Assembly (NCBI GenBank): GCA_020404895.1
Contig: JADBWK010000090.1
Span: 1 to 64,000 of the forward strand
Origin: Pseudanabaena sp. M085S1SP2A07QC
GTDB lineage: Bacteria; Cyanobacteriota; Cyanobacteriia; Pseudanabaenales; Pseudanabaenaceae
Direction of reading: 5' to 3'
DNA: 64,000 nucleotides
Below, piece after piece: positions 1 through 9,225 of the stretch. Below the pieces are notes generated by a model. The model made no database searches. It was not told the origin of the DNA and saw nothing but the letters and a program-made list of their open reading frames with translations. Every line of letters starts with the position of its first letter. Positions within the stretch are counted from its first letter, which is position 1. A program made the translations under genes and the position numbers.

Positions 1-70
1 ATGATTCATCGCTCGGAGAATGTCGTCACATAGGCAATAAATCGCTACAATTTCATCATTCATTTTTCTT
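1..70. other. Window edge, possibly 3' end of an upstream gene
   Basis: A short in-frame reading stretch ends at a TAG around position 31-33, and a good terminator follows at 71-111, so a plus-strand gene probably ends at or just before the window edge. Too little is present to recognise a product. Confidence 0.25.
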
Positions 71-111
71 GCTGCTACTCGGCTCTTGTCCTTTGTAGCA
101 GCTTTTTTTTC
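71..111 (+). terminator. Rho-independent terminator of an upstream gene
   Basis: Perfect 8-bp stem GCTGCTAC/GTAGCAGC followed directly by eight T residues on the plus strand. It closes whatever transcript enters the window from the left. Confidence 0.8.
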
Positions 112-185
112 TTGTTACTATAGGTAGCAACTTGGGTTAAATATCAGCAATTCTAACCAATTCAATTATGTTTAAGTTTTTAAGC

Positions 186-220
186 CCAAAAAGAAAGGGG
201 TGCTAAGCACCCCTTTCTTT
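186..220 (-). terminator. Terminator of the sugar transferase gene
   Basis: A 15-bp perfect stem (AAAGAAAGGGGTGCT and its complement) abuts the stop codon at 220-222. Read on the minus strand it is followed by a short T run (CTTTTTGGG). Confidence 0.75.
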
Positions 221-912
221 TAGTATGCGCCATTTCCCTTAGGAAAAATCACAACTAAAATAGTTTTAAAGATTAAATATAGATCGAGCCAAAAGCTCAT
301 GCGTTTAACATAACTGGCATCCATCTGTACTCTCTTCGCATAAGGAATATCGTTACGCCCCGAAACTTGCCACAGTCCTGCAATACCAGGTCGAACGCTG
401 AGGACTCGATCAATCGCTGAGCCATATTTACTAAGTTCAGCTTGCACTAGTGGTCTTGGACCAACAACACTCATATCGCCTATGAGCACATTCCAAAATT
501 GGGGTAGCTCATCCAAACTAGTTGTCCTCAAGAACTTACCAATTTTAGTAATCCGAGGATCGTGTTTAAGTTTAAAAGATGCTTCATATTCAGCTCGGCT
601 AATCGGACAGGCATTTAAATAATCTTCAAGAGCTTGATCTGCCCCATTAATCATCGTTCTAAACTTAATGCAATTAAATTGAGAACGATTTAAACCAACT
701 CTAGGGTGAATATATAAAACTGAACCGTGAGAACTAATGAAAATCAATAACGTAATTGCCAGATAAATTGGCGAAAACACAGTTAGAACGATTGATGCAA
801 ATATGATATCAAAGACTCTTTTTCCCCAAGTTGCATAATGATCTGTACGATCTGCAACCGATTTCTTTGTACGGAGGCTAACTTGACTATTTGCTTTGCT
901 TCTAGTAATCAT
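220..912 (-). CDS. Bacterial sugar transferase (undecaprenyl-phosphate glycosyl-1-phosphate transferase family)
   Basis: Initiating enzyme for exopolysaccharide or O-antigen type glycans, loading a sugar-1-phosphate on undecaprenyl phosphate at the inner membrane. The C-terminal catalytic region is recognisable: KFRTM, then DELPQFWNVLIGDMSVVGPRP and GLWQVSGRN, all hallmarks of the WcaJ/RfbP family. At about 230 residues it matches the short form with one N-terminal membrane helix (DIIFASIVLTVFSPIYLAITLLI) and lacks the long polytopic N-terminus of WcaJ. I chose the ATG at 912 (MITRSK); the track start at 933 is a GTG only 20 bp from the divergent holA. The sugar substrate cannot be told. Confidence 0.88.
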   Translation of the reverse strand: MITRSKANSQVSLRTKKSVADRTDHYATWGKRVFDIIFASIVLTVFSPIYLAITLLIFISSHGSVLYIHPRVGLNRSQFNCIKFRTMINGADQALEDYLNACPISRAEYEASFKLKHDPRITKIGKFLRTTSLDELPQFWNVLIGDMSVVGPRPLVQAELSKYGSAIDRVLSVRPGIAGLWQVSGRNDIPYAKRVQMDASYVKRMSFWLDLYLIFKTILVVIFPKGNGAY

Positions 913-953
913 CAAATCTTTACACCACACCACATAGTTGAACTAATCATACA

Positions 954-1937
954 ATGCCTGTCTACTTTTATTGGGGCGATGACGACTATCAAATTTCTCA
1001 AGCAGTTAAAAAACTGATAGACACCCATATCGATCCGATGTGGCGAGATTTTAATTATGCAAAAATCAATGCTACGGGGGATCTTGTGGTAATGGACGGA
1101 TTAAACCAAGCGGTGACTTCGCCTTTTGGTAATGGTAGTCGTTTAACTTGGCTCGCCGATACTGCGATCGCCCAACGATGCGCGGAATCACTACTAGCAG
1201 AGTTAGAAAGAACTTTTAATCATTTACCTGTAGACTCCTACATCTTGTTTACATCATCAAATAAGCCTGATGGGAGAGCCAAATCTACCAAGTTATTGCA
1301 GAAGTATGCCCAGATTTTAGAGTTTTCGTTAATCCCTCCTTGGAAAACCGATGCGATCGCTCAATTAGTGAAACAAGCTGCCGCAGAAATTGACTTAAAA
1401 ATAGCATCAGATGGCATAGATTTACTAGTTGATGCGATTGGCAATGATACCCGCCGACTGACAATGGAATTGCAAAAGTTGCAATTATCGCATTATGGAA
1501 AAACGAAGCCACTTACTGCTAAAGAGATTTCCCCATTAGTGCAAGCTTCGGCTCACAATAGTTTGCAATTAGCAAGTGCTATTCGCTTAGCAAATACTAG
1601 TCAGGCACTCTCATTGATTGCGGAATTACTGCGAAACAACGAAGTGGGTTTACGGATTTGTGCAACTTTGGTGGGACAGTTTCGCACATGGCTCTGGATT
1701 AAACTGATGCAAGAATCGGGTGAGCGAGATGATAAGGCGATCGCTGATGCTGCGGAGATTGGTAATCCTAAGCGCGTGTATTTCTTGAAGCAAGAAGTGC
1801 AGGGGCTAAATAGTCAAAAGCTAATGCGATCGCTAAGTATTTTGTTGCGATTAGAAGCCGATCTCAAGCATGGCAAAGACGAAACGGCAACATTGCAAAC
1901 TGCAATTATTGAGCTGTGCCAAGCAATGACCAAATAA
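954..1937 (+). CDS. holA: DNA polymerase III delta subunit
   Basis: Clamp-loader wrench subunit that opens the beta sliding clamp during replication. The N-terminus MPVYFYWGDDDYQIS fits the HolA start, and the 327-residue length is usual. The central LLVDAIGNDTRRLTMELQKL segment corresponds to the conserved G.D.R.L..E..KL region, and the C-terminal helical collar follows (LRNNEVGLRICATLVGQFR). The gene is divergent from the sugar transferase with only about 40 bp between start codons, so promoters overlap. Its stop codon lies inside the terminator hairpin at 1932-1972, so it is probably monocistronic. Confidence 0.93.
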   Translation: MPVYFYWGDDDYQISQAVKKLIDTHIDPMWRDFNYAKINATGDLVVMDGLNQAVTSPFGNGSRLTWLADTAIAQRCAESLLAELERTFNHLPVDSYILFTSSNKPDGRAKSTKLLQKYAQILEFSLIPPWKTDAIAQLVKQAAAEIDLKIASDGIDLLVDAIGNDTRRLTMELQKLQLSHYGKTKPLTAKEISPLVQASAHNSLQLASAIRLANTSQALSLIAELLRNNEVGLRICATLVGQFRTWLWIKLMQESGERDDKAIADAAEIGNPKRVYFLKQEVQGLNSQKLMRSLSILLRLEADLKHGKDETATLQTAIIELCQAMTK

Positions 1938-1972
1938 GAAAAAGCAGCGCGAAGCGCTGCTTTTTCTTATTT
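1932..1972 (+). terminator. Terminator of holA
   Basis: 19-bp perfect inverted repeat (AAATAAGAAAAAGCAGCGC and complement, loop GAA). The right arm contains TTTTTCTTATTT. The holA stop codon is inside the left arm. Confidence 0.8.
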
Positions 1973-2030
1973 GCGAGATTTGAAAACATGATCGCTGCTA
2001 ACATGGCAGATAGATCCTTTAATCAGAAGT

Positions 2031-3161
2031 ATGTCCGAACATTCCGCAACAGTTACCGTTGCACTCAATAGTGATAGCCAACCTAATCGCAGTTATGACA
2101 TTGCGATCGCATCGCATAGTCTCAAAAACTTAGGCGATAAATTAGTAGAAATTGGTTTAGGCAAAAAAAGCAAAAAAATTCTCATTGTCTCGAATCCTGT
2201 CATTTATAAGCACTATGGCGAGACTGTCCAGATATCCCTAAGTAATACAGGTTTTGATGTTGCTCATTTAATATTGCCCGCAGGTGAACGCTTTAAAACT
2301 GCTAATTCACTTCAAAAGATTTATGATGCGGCTCTTGCCCATCGTTTAGAACGTTCATCAATGATTGTTGCTCTTGGTGGTGGCGTGATTGGCGATATGT
2401 CAGGCTATGCGGCGGCGACTTGGTTGCGAGGAATCGATCTCGTCCAAGTGCCGACTACACTGCTAGCAATGGTAGATTCCGCGATCGGTGGCAAGACGGG
2501 GATCAACCATCCACAGGGTAAAAACCTAATTGGGGCTTTCTATCAGCCACGACTCGTCTGGGTTGATCCTGAAGTATTAAAAACTTTGCCAGCCCGCGAA
2601 TTTCGCTCAGCGATGGCAGAGGTCATTAAATATGGCGTAATCTGGGATCGGGAATTATTTGATTTGCTTTCTCAATGCGATCGCCTCGATCAGTTGCGCT
2701 ATATTTCATCGGATTTGCTTCAAACCATTTTGTACCGTTGTGCCAAAGCCAAGGCAGAAGTCGTATCTAAGGATGAGAAAGAAGGAAATCTTCGCGCCAT
2801 TCTCAACTATGGTCATACAGTCGGTCACGCGATCGAATCAGTTACCAATTATCGCCTTTACAATCATGGTGAGGCTGTTGGTTTAGGCATGGTCATTGCG
2901 GGTGCGATCGCTGTCGATCTGGGGCTATGGACTGAAGCCGATCAAGCTCAACAGGTTGCAATCATCACCAAAACTCGATTACCACAGACTTTACCTGCGG
3001 ATATTAATCTTGAATTAATTATTGAGTCCCTATCCACCGACAAAAAAGTTGAAGCTGGTCAAGTGCGCTTTATTTTGCCAACGGCGATAGGATCAGTAAC
3101 GCTTAGCGATCGGGTAACCTCAGATCTAGTTAACCAAAATTTACGAAAAATAATGGCATAA
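2031..3161 (+). CDS. aroB: 3-dehydroquinate synthase
   Basis: Second step of the shikimate pathway, converting DAHP to 3-dehydroquinate using NAD and a divalent metal in the cytoplasm. Seen: the NAD-binding [19 protein letters not shown] segment, the substrate loop [21 protein letters not shown], the metal ligands in AEVIKYG (Glu) and the histidines in [12 protein letters not shown] and [11 protein letters not shown]. Length 376 aa is as expected (usual about 360). The ATG at 2031 follows the holA terminator. An infC promoter begins directly at its 3' end. Confidence 0.97.
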   Translation: MSEHSATVTVALNSDSQPNRSYDIAIASHSLKNLGDKLVEIGLGKKSKKILIVSNPVIYKHYGETVQISLSNTGFDVAHLILPAGERFKTANSLQKIYDAALAHRLERSSMIVALGGGVIGDMSGYAAATWLRGIDLVQVPTTLLAMVDSAIGGKTGINHPQGKNLIGAFYQPRLVWVDPEVLKTLPAREFRSAMAEVIKYGVIWDRELFDLLSQCDRLDQLRYISSDLLQTILYRCAKAKAEVVSKDEKEGNLRAILNYGHTVGHAIESVTNYRLYNHGEAVGLGMVIAGAIAVDLGLWTEADQAQQVAIITKTRLPQTLPADINLELIIESLSTDKKVEAGQVRFILPTAIGSVTLSDRVTSDLVNQNLRKIMA

Positions 3162-3164
3162 TAC

Positions 3165-3193
3165 TTGACACATGAAGTGGTAGTTCGTACTAT
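3165..3193 (+). promoter_or_regulatory. Probable sigma-70 promoter of infC
   Basis: A perfect -35 hexamer TTGACA (3165-3170) is followed after 17 bp by TACTAT (3188-3193). It starts 4 bp after the aroB stop and predicts an infC leader of about 140 nt. Confidence 0.6.
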
Positions 3194-3339
3194 ACTTAAA
3201 CGTTTATGTCAAGCAAAAAATTGCTAAGCCCAAATATTTTAAACTCTTAATTTGAATATTAAGCTTCAGATCGGCATATATTTGTCAACCATTAGTAATT
3301 TAAACCAATACCCCCAAGAGTCTAGACAACAGAGATTTC

Positions 3340-3864
3340 ATGACTAAAAAGCCAATTAAAGACCTTCCCCAAATCAACGAACGCATCAGATATCCAAAAA
3401 TTCGAGTCATTGATATGGAGGGGGAGCAACTCGGCATCCTAACCCCCAAAGAAGCCTTGAAAATGGCTGAAGAAAAAGAGCTAGATCTTGTGCTGGTCAG
3501 CGATAAAGCTGATCCTCCTGTTTGTCGAATCATGGACTATGGCAAATTCAAGTTTGAGCAAGAGAAGAAAGCACGCGAAGCTCGCAAAAAGCAACATACT
3601 TCCGATGTTAAAGAAGTCAAGATGCGTTACAAAATTGAGGAGCATGACTATAAAGTGCGAATCAATCATGCAGAACGCTTTTTGAAAGAAGGTGATAAGG
3701 TCAAAGCAACAGTTATGTTTCGCGGACGCGAGATTCAGCACGTTGATCTTGCTGAGGTTTTGTTGAATCGCATGGCTAGTGATCTAGAATCTGTCGCTGA
3801 GATCCAACAATATCCTAAGCGCGAAGGAAGAAACATCACTATGTTAATGGCTCCCAAGAAATAA
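3340..3864 (+). CDS. infC: Translation initiation factor IF-3
   Basis: Binds the 30S subunit, blocks premature 50S joining and proofreads initiator tRNA selection. The N-domain ([22 protein letters not shown]) and C-domain ([40 protein letters not shown]) are both complete; 174 residues is usual. The start is an ordinary ATG rather than the AUU that enterobacterial infC uses for autoregulation. It is preceded by its own promoter and a long leader. Confidence 0.97.
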   Translation: MTKKPIKDLPQINERIRYPKIRVIDMEGEQLGILTPKEALKMAEEKELDLVLVSDKADPPVCRIMDYGKFKFEQEKKAREARKKQHTSDVKEVKMRYKIEEHDYKVRINHAERFLKEGDKVKATVMFRGREIQHVDLAEVLLNRMASDLESVAEIQQYPKREGRNITMLMAPKK

Positions 3865-3895
3865 TCAAAAAGCCTCGCAAAGCGGGGCTTTTTGA
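3865..3895 (+). terminator. Terminator of infC
   Basis: 14-bp stem TCAAAAAGCCTCGC / GCGGGGCTTTTTGA with loop AAA, starting at the stop codon, with a five-T stretch in the right arm. Confidence 0.8.
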
Positions 3896-3994
3896 TTTAT
3901 AACTGTCTTTAGCGTAGCCATTTTTTGCTTTGGCATACAAAGAGATAGCTAGGAGATAAAACCCCAAATAACAACACCATTTTGAGAATTAGTA

Positions 3995-4861
3995 TTATCG
4001 AGCAGGAGGCAATAGCGTAAATGGGGCAGTGGTAGGCTGAGGGTTTGCTGGGACAGGGGCTACTGGAGCAACAGCAGGGTCAACAGGTTGATCAGGATTA
4101 GAACTAATAATAGGAGCACCTACAGCACGTAATACCTCAACTCCATTTTGCTGTAACACAACAATTGGTGGCTCTGCATTGGTATCAATTCGTTTCACCA
4201 ATACTCTACCGTTAGAAATCATTTGACCAGCACTAACATAACGAGATGTTGACTCACCAAAGGCACTAATAATTGCGTAGATTGTACCTGCAACTTCAAC
4301 AGTACCTGTGACTTTTGTACCATCAGCAGCTCTAGTGTCAGGTGGCAACACTATTTTACTCGGACGGTTAGATGTTCTTACAACTACAGCAGCCCTTAGA
4401 TTAGGTTGTACTTGTACTTTCTTTGCCAACAATGTTTCCAACTTTGGTACTGGATTAATCACAGTACTAGTGAAGGGATCGCGAGATTGTTTAGAGTCAA
4501 CGCCAATTTTTTGTTCTAGTTCCTGAACTCTTGCCTGCTTATCCGTGATGGCAATCAGATCCTGTGTTTTTTGACCAGCCACAAATGGAGTGTTAAAGGT
4601 CGGTGCGGCAGGGGTTTCAGCAACCTTGGGGGCAGTACTTATAGGCGCACTACCAGCAAGAGTAGGCAATGGCTGCCCTGATTCGGCAAGTAACCTCATT
4701 TGTTCACAATCTGTCCCAGAAGCAAACATACCTGTCTTAATGATGCCTTGTCTGGTTTCTCTTGCTGTGCTGATCGTACATTGGACTGGTGTACCCTCAC
4801 CGCAAGCACTAAGGATTGTAGTAACGCTAAGAATCACGCCAGCTAGGTAATAAATACGCAT
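3995..4861 (-). CDS. Predicted lipoprotein of unknown function
   Basis: Signal sequence MRIYYLAGVILSVTTILSACGEG carries a lipobox (LSAC), so the mature protein should be lipid-anchored from Cys 19. I chose the ATG at 4861 because GAGGAA lies 8 nt upstream; the track ORF begins 15 codons earlier. The middle has a short coiled-coil-like stretch (ITDKQARVQELEQKIG), then a conserved-looking small beta domain (GTVEVAGTIYAIISAFGESTSRYVSAGQ, VLVKRI), and the C-terminus is a Pro/Ala-rich low-complexity tail. The beta domain resembles type IV pilus assembly or secretion proteins of the PilP kind, but this is only a guess. Confidence 0.65.
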   Translation of the reverse strand: MRIYYLAGVILSVTTILSACGEGTPVQCTISTARETRQGIIKTGMFASGTDCEQMRLLAESGQPLPTLAGSAPISTAPKVAETPAAPTFNTPFVAGQKTQDLIAITDKQARVQELEQKIGVDSKQSRDPFTSTVINPVPKLETLLAKKVQVQPNLRAAVVVRTSNRPSKIVLPPDTRAADGTKVTGTVEVAGTIYAIISAFGESTSRYVSAGQMISNGRVLVKRIDTNAEPPIVVLQQNGVEVLRAVGAPIISSNPDQPVDPAVAPVAPVPANPQPTTAPFTLLPPAR

Positions 4862-5033
4862 AATAAAGTTCCTCTGCTGCCTACTTGGTTTTCGGTACAG
4901 CGTCATCCAAATTTTGTCGATTTTGACTGCAAGATACTAAAGCATTATGGTAATTTTGGCAATCATTAACAAGAGATAACCCAAGTTTCATAATGAATCC
5001 AATTCTGGGGTTGTAGTTTTTACAGTGCTGTAA

Positions 5034-5121
5034 TACCAATTATCAAAATGTCGTTGCCATTTTGATAACTTAAAAGCCTTACTGAAATTGGTATAACCAA
5101 ATCCAGTAAGGCTTTTAAGTT
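5034..5121. repeat. Composite palindromic repeat
   Basis: Bounded by TACCAATT and AATTGGTA, with an inner hairpin ATCAAAATG/CATTTTGAT and a long interleaved arm pair AACTTAAAAGCCTTACTG / CAGTAAGGCTTTTAAGTT. Related modules occur near 26.2 kb and at the right window end. Confidence 0.7.
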
Positions 5122-5210
5122 ATGGCAGTTTGCGCTTCAGTGAAACTGCTGTAGGTACAGAGTCAGATTGCTGTCATTTATACTTTTAATAGTGATTGGC
5201 GGAGAAATTT

Positions 5211-5867
5211 GTGGAAATTACATCTGAAGTTTATCAAGGTCAATTTGGTGAGTTTACGATTACGAAAGACGATCGCTTTGGGGTAATTGTGTACCGCAGT
5301 TCTTTAGCGATTGCCTCCCTATGTTTTAGCTTGGGAGCAATATTAGTGCTGTTGCAGCCCAATAATCCTGAAATCCTAAGTTGGTTGACTTTGCTGTATA
5401 TCGGATTTTCTGTCGGGTTAGGTGTTGCGCTATGGACGATTCATATTTATCTGGAGTTACTGCATCGGGTTTTGCAGAGCTTTTGGGCGATTGGGACGAT
5501 CGCTACAGTGGTTGTAGAACTTTACTCTCCTGAGCCTTTAGCGATCGCTATTTACAATAATCCGTTCGCGCTTATTGGTGTCGGGTTTAGCTTTGCTGCT
5601 CTAACTGGAATTTTTTTCAAAGAGACTTTTTGTTTTAATCGTTTTGAAACAAAGTTTTTAGTCCCCCTATTGCCTCTGCTAATTCTTGGTCATTTGGTGA
5701 ATATTTTGCCTGTAGCGATCGAGCGCGGACTATTAGCTGCTTGGGCAGTTTTGTTTGTAATCTTTGCGATTCGTAAAGTGACTCAAGAAATTCCACCTGA
5801 TATTGGTGATAAGTCGGTCTTTGCCTACCTCAAAGCTGAAAAACTTAGTAAGCAGCAAGCTGCATAA
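5211..5867 (+). CDS. DUF2301-type integral membrane protein
   Basis: A polytopic membrane protein with about six hydrophobic helices between residues 25 and 190, preceded by a short soluble N-terminus (GQFGEFTITKDDRFGVIVYRSS) that matches the conserved beginning of DUF2301 proteins of cyanobacteria and plastids. The track start is a TTG at 5196; the GTG at 5211 has GGAG with a 6-nt spacer and is preferred. Function is unknown. It stands alone between intergenic repeats. Confidence 0.8.
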   Translation: MEITSEVYQGQFGEFTITKDDRFGVIVYRSSLAIASLCFSLGAILVLLQPNNPEILSWLTLLYIGFSVGLGVALWTIHIYLELLHRVLQSFWAIGTIATVVVELYSPEPLAIAIYNNPFALIGVGFSFAALTGIFFKETFCFNRFETKFLVPLLPLLILGHLVNILPVAIERGLLAAWAVLFVIFAIRKVTQEIPPDIGDKSVFAYLKAEKLSKQQAA

Positions 5868-5920
5868 TAATTTCTAAAAGTGTGGCTGCACTTTCGGAAA
5901 TTAAAAACTAGCCCCAATTA

Positions 5921-5990
5921 GGACGTAAAACCCAAGAATTGATTGGCTGCGCGAAGCGCAGCCAATCAATTCTTGGGTTTTGGTTTGTCC
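5921..5990. repeat. AAACCCAA-type palindromic repeat
   Basis: Outer sequence GGACGTAAAACCCAAG ... TTGGGTTTTGGTTTGTCC encloses a perfect stem GAATTGATTGGCTGCGC with loop GAA. One of the family discussed in the findings. Confidence 0.8.
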
Positions 5991-6086
5991 AAAGATGCTT
6001 GTGGCTTTACCTCAAAAAGTCCATGCCTAAAAAGATTTATAAAGCAACGCTCTCTATATTTTTATTCATAGGCATAATAAATATTT

Positions 6087-6782
6087 ATGAATAAAGCTTT
6101 TACTTCTCAAGCTGATGACTGGACACCTGCGATCACTACAGTGCAAAAGCGCTACGATCGCGAATATCGCAATGAAGCATTTGATTTGCCTGAAGAGGTG
6201 GAGTCGATGCCTCTGTTTCGGGAGTGGGTAAGTCATGCTCTGTCTAGCAAAATTGCTTCGCCATTTTGGGAACTTGCCCAATTTCAAAAAAATCAGCGTT
6301 GCTTAGATATTGGCTGTGGGGTAAGTTTTTTGATTTATCCTTGGCGCGACTGGGAAGTGTTTTTTTACGGACAGGAAATTAGTTTTGTGGCAAAAGAAGC
6401 TCTTAATTCAAGGGGTTCGCAACTAAATTCCAAATTATTTAAAGGTGTGCAGCATGGAGCAGCTCACCAGTTAGGTTATGAAAATGGATTTTTTGATCGC
6501 ATAATTGCCACTGGGTTTAGCTGCTATTACCCTCCTGAGTATTTGAAATTGGTTTTGCGTGAGGCTAAGCGAGTATTAAAACCGAATGGGGTATTGATTT
6601 TTGACGCAATCAATCCTGATTTGGAGTTTGCCGAAAATTGGGCGATTTTAGAAACCTATTTAGGTGCTGAGGTTTTTCTGACACCCCTTAGTGAAGTTAC
6701 GGAACTGGTACAGTCGATGGGTGGCAAAATTACTGCCAAAAAAGATGGGTTGCTATTTTGTATGTATCGCGTTCAGTGGTAA
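6087..6782 (+). CDS. Class I SAM-dependent methyltransferase
   Basis: Motif I CLDIGCGVSFLIYPW around residue 72 and the post-motifs DRIIATGFSCYYPPEYL and LREAKRVLKPNGVLIFDAINP define a class I (Methyltransf_11-like) fold. The 231-residue protein has no membrane segment and no informative N-terminal fusion. The substrate is not deducible. A hairpin follows the stop. Confidence 0.82.
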   Translation: MNKAFTSQADDWTPAITTVQKRYDREYRNEAFDLPEEVESMPLFREWVSHALSSKIASPFWELAQFQKNQRCLDIGCGVSFLIYPWRDWEVFFYGQEISFVAKEALNSRGSQLNSKLFKGVQHGAAHQLGYENGFFDRIIATGFSCYYPPEYLKLVLREAKRVLKPNGVLIFDAINPDLEFAENWAILETYLGAEVFLTPLSEVTELVQSMGGKITAKKDGLLFCMYRVQW

Positions 6783-6784
6783 TT

Positions 6785-6817
6785 TGTTGAGAGTGGCGCA
6801 ATGCGCCGCTCTCAACA
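6785..6817 (+). terminator. Hairpin after the methyltransferase gene
   Basis: 15-bp stem GTTGAGAGTGGCGCA/TGCGCCGCTCTCAAC immediately after the stop; only a weak T-rich stretch follows, so termination is uncertain. Confidence 0.5.
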
Positions 6818-6835
6818 AGTATTTGGTTTTTATTT

Positions 6836-7123
6836 ATGTCTGAAAATTCTCAAACAACGGGTGCTGATGCGATCGATGTCGCGATCGCGCAGGGTATCGA
6901 CTTTGATGGCACACCAATTGACCCTAAGAAACTTGATCTCTATAGCAGCGTAATGGCGCTTGAAGGCAATCGTCAGCGCAGTGGCGTAACTAATACCATG
7001 CGATCGCGCATTGTCCGTATTGGCGCAAAACACATCCCTCAAGATGAACTCAATCAAAAGTTGCTGGATGCAGGATTTGCCCCACTAAAGGACAAAGACA
7101 TAGCCTTTTTTTACAATAAATAA
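6836..7123 (+). CDS. Small conserved cyanobacterial protein (DUF4090-like)
   Basis: 95-residue soluble protein with no signal or membrane helix. Length and sequence (GIDFDGTPIDPKKL ... MALEGNRQRSGVTNTMRSR) resemble the cyanobacterial DUF4090 family as I remember it; function unknown. It has its own ATG with TTTTTATTT upstream and a clear terminator at 7134-7169. Confidence 0.7.
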   Translation: MSENSQTTGADAIDVAIAQGIDFDGTPIDPKKLDLYSSVMALEGNRQRSGVTNTMRSRIVRIGAKHIPQDELNQKLLDAGFAPLKDKDIAFFYNK

Positions 7124-7133
7124 CTTGTTCTTT

Positions 7134-7169
7134 AAGAAAGGTTTTGCCAAGCGAAACCTTTCTTTTTTC
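7134..7169 (+). terminator. Terminator of the small DUF4090-like gene
   Basis: 11-bp stem AAGAAAGGTTT/AAACCTTTCTT followed by TTTT on the plus strand. Confidence 0.75.
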
Positions 7170-7237
7170 TTGAGCCTTTTGGCGGAATTTCCAGTAAATT
7201 TTGGGCATACTTGTTGATATGCAACCATGCGATCAAC

Positions 7238-7747
7238 ATGATTAAGTATTGGAAAGCTAGATCTACTGCTTTAGTTACCGCTTTGCTCTTAACGGGACTG
7301 AGCGGCGGAATAAACTCAATTAATTTAGATAGGGCGATCGCTCAAACCACATCTCGCACTATTCGTAGCCAAGATATCGAAAAGCTAAGGCGATCAGGAC
7401 AGCGCTGGATCGAAATTCGTTTGCGTAGTCAGAGACTATTAGCGTGGCAAGGAAACCAACTCGTTTATGCAGTAGTTGTCTCGACGGGCAAAAGTGCTAC
7501 GCCAACGCCTACAGGGCTTTTTAATGTTCAGTCGAAATATCCTACGGGAAGAATGCAAGGTGAAGACTATAACGTGCCAGACGTTCCTTATATCATGTAT
7601 TACAGTGGCAACTATGCCATTCATGGAGCATATTGGCATCGTAGCTTTGGAATACCCATCAGTCATGGCTGTACTAACGTCGCCCCCGATCATGCGGCGT
7701 GGCTGTATCGATGGGCTTCTGTGGGCACACCTGTGGTTGTGCGTTAG
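7238..7747 (+). CDS. L,D-transpeptidase (YkuD domain)
   Basis: Periplasmic enzyme that cross-links peptidoglycan or attaches proteins to it. The N-terminal hydrophobic stretch (ALVTALLLTGLSGGI) is a signal peptide or anchor. The YkuD catalytic motif is complete: YAIHGAYWHRSFGIPISHGCTNV, with the nucleophile Cys and His in SHGCTN. I prefer the ATG at 7238; the track start 7211 is a TTG. At about 169 residues it is a minimal single-domain form without a LysM or PG-binding domain. Confidence 0.88.
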   Translation: MIKYWKARSTALVTALLLTGLSGGINSINLDRAIAQTTSRTIRSQDIEKLRRSGQRWIEIRLRSQRLLAWQGNQLVYAVVVSTGKSATPTPTGLFNVQSKYPTGRMQGEDYNVPDVPYIMYYSGNYAIHGAYWHRSFGIPISHGCTNVAPDHAAWLYRWASVGTPVVVR

Positions 7748-7757
7748 CAAAAAAAAA

Positions 7758-7800
7758 CTAAAAACAGCACCGCCCGCTACGTGGGCGGTACAGTTTTTAG
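7758..7800 (+). terminator. Terminator of the L,D-transpeptidase gene
   Basis: Stem CTAAAAAC..ACCGCCCGC / GTGGGCGGT..GTTTTTAG with T-rich right arm, 10 nt after the stop codon. Confidence 0.7.
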
Positions 7801-7926
7801 GTTTTTGCTAAATAAAACTTAACGAGCTAGAAATAGACAGAGGCGATCGCCTCACAGTAACCTAGAGACAGTATCTGTAATCATTTTATTTTTCACATTA
7901 CAGTCTTTAGGAATAAGGATAAAACT

Positions 7927-8118
7927 ATGGCAGTTGCACGTGGTTCTAAAGTTCGCATTTTGCGTAAAGAGTCCTACTGGTATCGCGAAGTCGGTACTGT
8001 GGCTTCCGTTGATAAAAGCGGCATCATTTACCCAGTGATTGTTCGTTTTGACAGCGTAAACTACTCCAACATCGCAACCAACAACTTTGCGATCGATGAA
8101 GTTGAAGAAGTCGCCTAG
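7927..8118 (+). CDS. psaE: Photosystem I reaction centre subunit IV
   Basis: Stromal-side (cytoplasmic) PSI subunit that helps dock ferredoxin and flavodoxin and supports cyclic electron flow. The 63-residue sequence [18 protein letters not shown] begins the SH3-like PsaE fold, with the conserved [13 protein letters not shown] and FAIDEVEEV. The ribosome-binding site AAGGA lies 6 nt before ATG. Single gene with a strong terminator. Confidence 0.98.
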   Translation: MAVARGSKVRILRKESYWYREVGTVASVDKSGIIYPVIVRFDSVNYSNIATNNFAIDEVEEVA

Positions 8119-8133
8119 ATTCTTCTGACTCAA

Positions 8134-8183
8134 AACCCAAAAACAAGAAGGGACGCTTTGCGCCCCTTCTTGTTTTTATGGGT
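8134..8183 (+). terminator. Terminator of psaE
   Basis: Long stem AACCCAAAAACAAGAAGGG.CGC / GCG.CCCTTCTTGTTTTTATGGGT; the right arm has TTGTTTTT. Suited to a highly expressed short transcript. Confidence 0.8.
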
Positions 8184-8235
8184 CTGAAAACTACTTTTTA
8201 CTTTTACTTTTACTTTTTTACTTTTTACTTGTCAA

Positions 8236-9105
8236 ATGCCCGAATTACCAGAAGTTGAGACAGTTCGTATTGGTTTAAATGAAAATACGCTGGGTTGGCA
8301 GATTGAAGGTGGTGAGGTATTGCTGCCCCGTGCGATCGCCTATCCTGAAAATTCAGAGGCATTTTTAGCGGCGGTCATTGGTGCTGAGTTCACAGAATGG
8401 CAACGACGGGGGAAATATTTAATTGCTCAGCTTTCGCAGGGCGATCGGTTGGGGGTACATTTACGAATGACGGGGAGTTTGCTCTGGTACGATCGCGATA
8501 CTGCCGTGGGCAAGCATACGCGGGTGAGGTTGTTTTTAAAGGAAAAAAGAAAAGGGAAAAAGGAAAAAAAGGTAGGCTTGAAGGAGTTGCGATTTGATGA
8601 TCAGCGAACTTTTGGTAAGGTTTGGTGGGTTCCATCTCATCAACCAACAGAATCAATTATTACGGGTTTACAGAATTTAGGTTTGGAACCTTTTGATCCT
8701 GAGTTTACGTCAGATCATTTAGCCGCAAAATTTAGCCGTACTGGTCGCCCGATAAAAACTGTGCTCCTAGATCAGGAAACTGTCGCAGGGATTGGGAATA
8801 TCTATGCTGATGAATCATTATTTTTGGGCAAAATCCATCCTCAAAAAGCTGCAAATTCTCTTAGTTTGGAACAGGTTATATCTCTACGTCTAGGAATTAT
8901 CCGTTCTCTGAGTGATGGTATAGCGAAGGGTGGAACGACTTTTAGTTCTTTTCAGAATGTGGCTGGTCTGAAGGGAAACTACATCAATACAGCTTGGGTA
9001 TTTCGACGAACTGGTCAGCCTTGTAATGTCTGCGGTACATTAATCTCAAGAATTAAGCTCGGTGGGCGCTCGACACATTTTTGTTCTCAATGTCAGAGTT
9101 TATAG
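8236..9105 (+). CDS. mutM: Formamidopyrimidine-DNA glycosylase
   Basis: Base-excision repair enzyme removing 8-oxoguanine and FaPy lesions with AP-lyase activity. N-terminal catalytic PELPEVET (Pro1, Glu2) is intact, the helix-two-turn-helix segment (QETVAGIGNIYADESLF) is present, and the C-terminal zinc finger has CNVCG ... CSQCQ. Residues 100-112 (LKEKRKGKKEKKVGL) form a lysine-rich low-complexity insertion inside the N-domain. 289 aa is slightly longer than usual because of it. Confidence 0.95.
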   Translation: MPELPEVETVRIGLNENTLGWQIEGGEVLLPRAIAYPENSEAFLAAVIGAEFTEWQRRGKYLIAQLSQGDRLGVHLRMTGSLLWYDRDTAVGKHTRVRLFLKEKRKGKKEKKVGLKELRFDDQRTFGKVWWVPSHQPTESIITGLQNLGLEPFDPEFTSDHLAAKFSRTGRPIKTVLLDQETVAGIGNIYADESLFLGKIHPQKAANSLSLEQVISLRLGIIRSLSDGIAKGGTTFSSFQNVAGLKGNYINTAWVFRRTGQPCNVCGTLISRIKLGGRSTHFCSQCQSL

Positions 9106-9225
9106 CGATCACCAATTCATAGTGATCACCCTTCACAACACATAAATGTGATCGCCTTTTCCCTATATCAAACTGCAATCTCCACTCATCATTCACAAAA
9201 CTGATCTCCTATCAATCAATAAAAA

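Noticed and set aside
7439-7811. ORFs of 103 and 111 aa over the L,D-transpeptidase
   Set aside because: Shadow frames of a gene with an intact catalytic motif.
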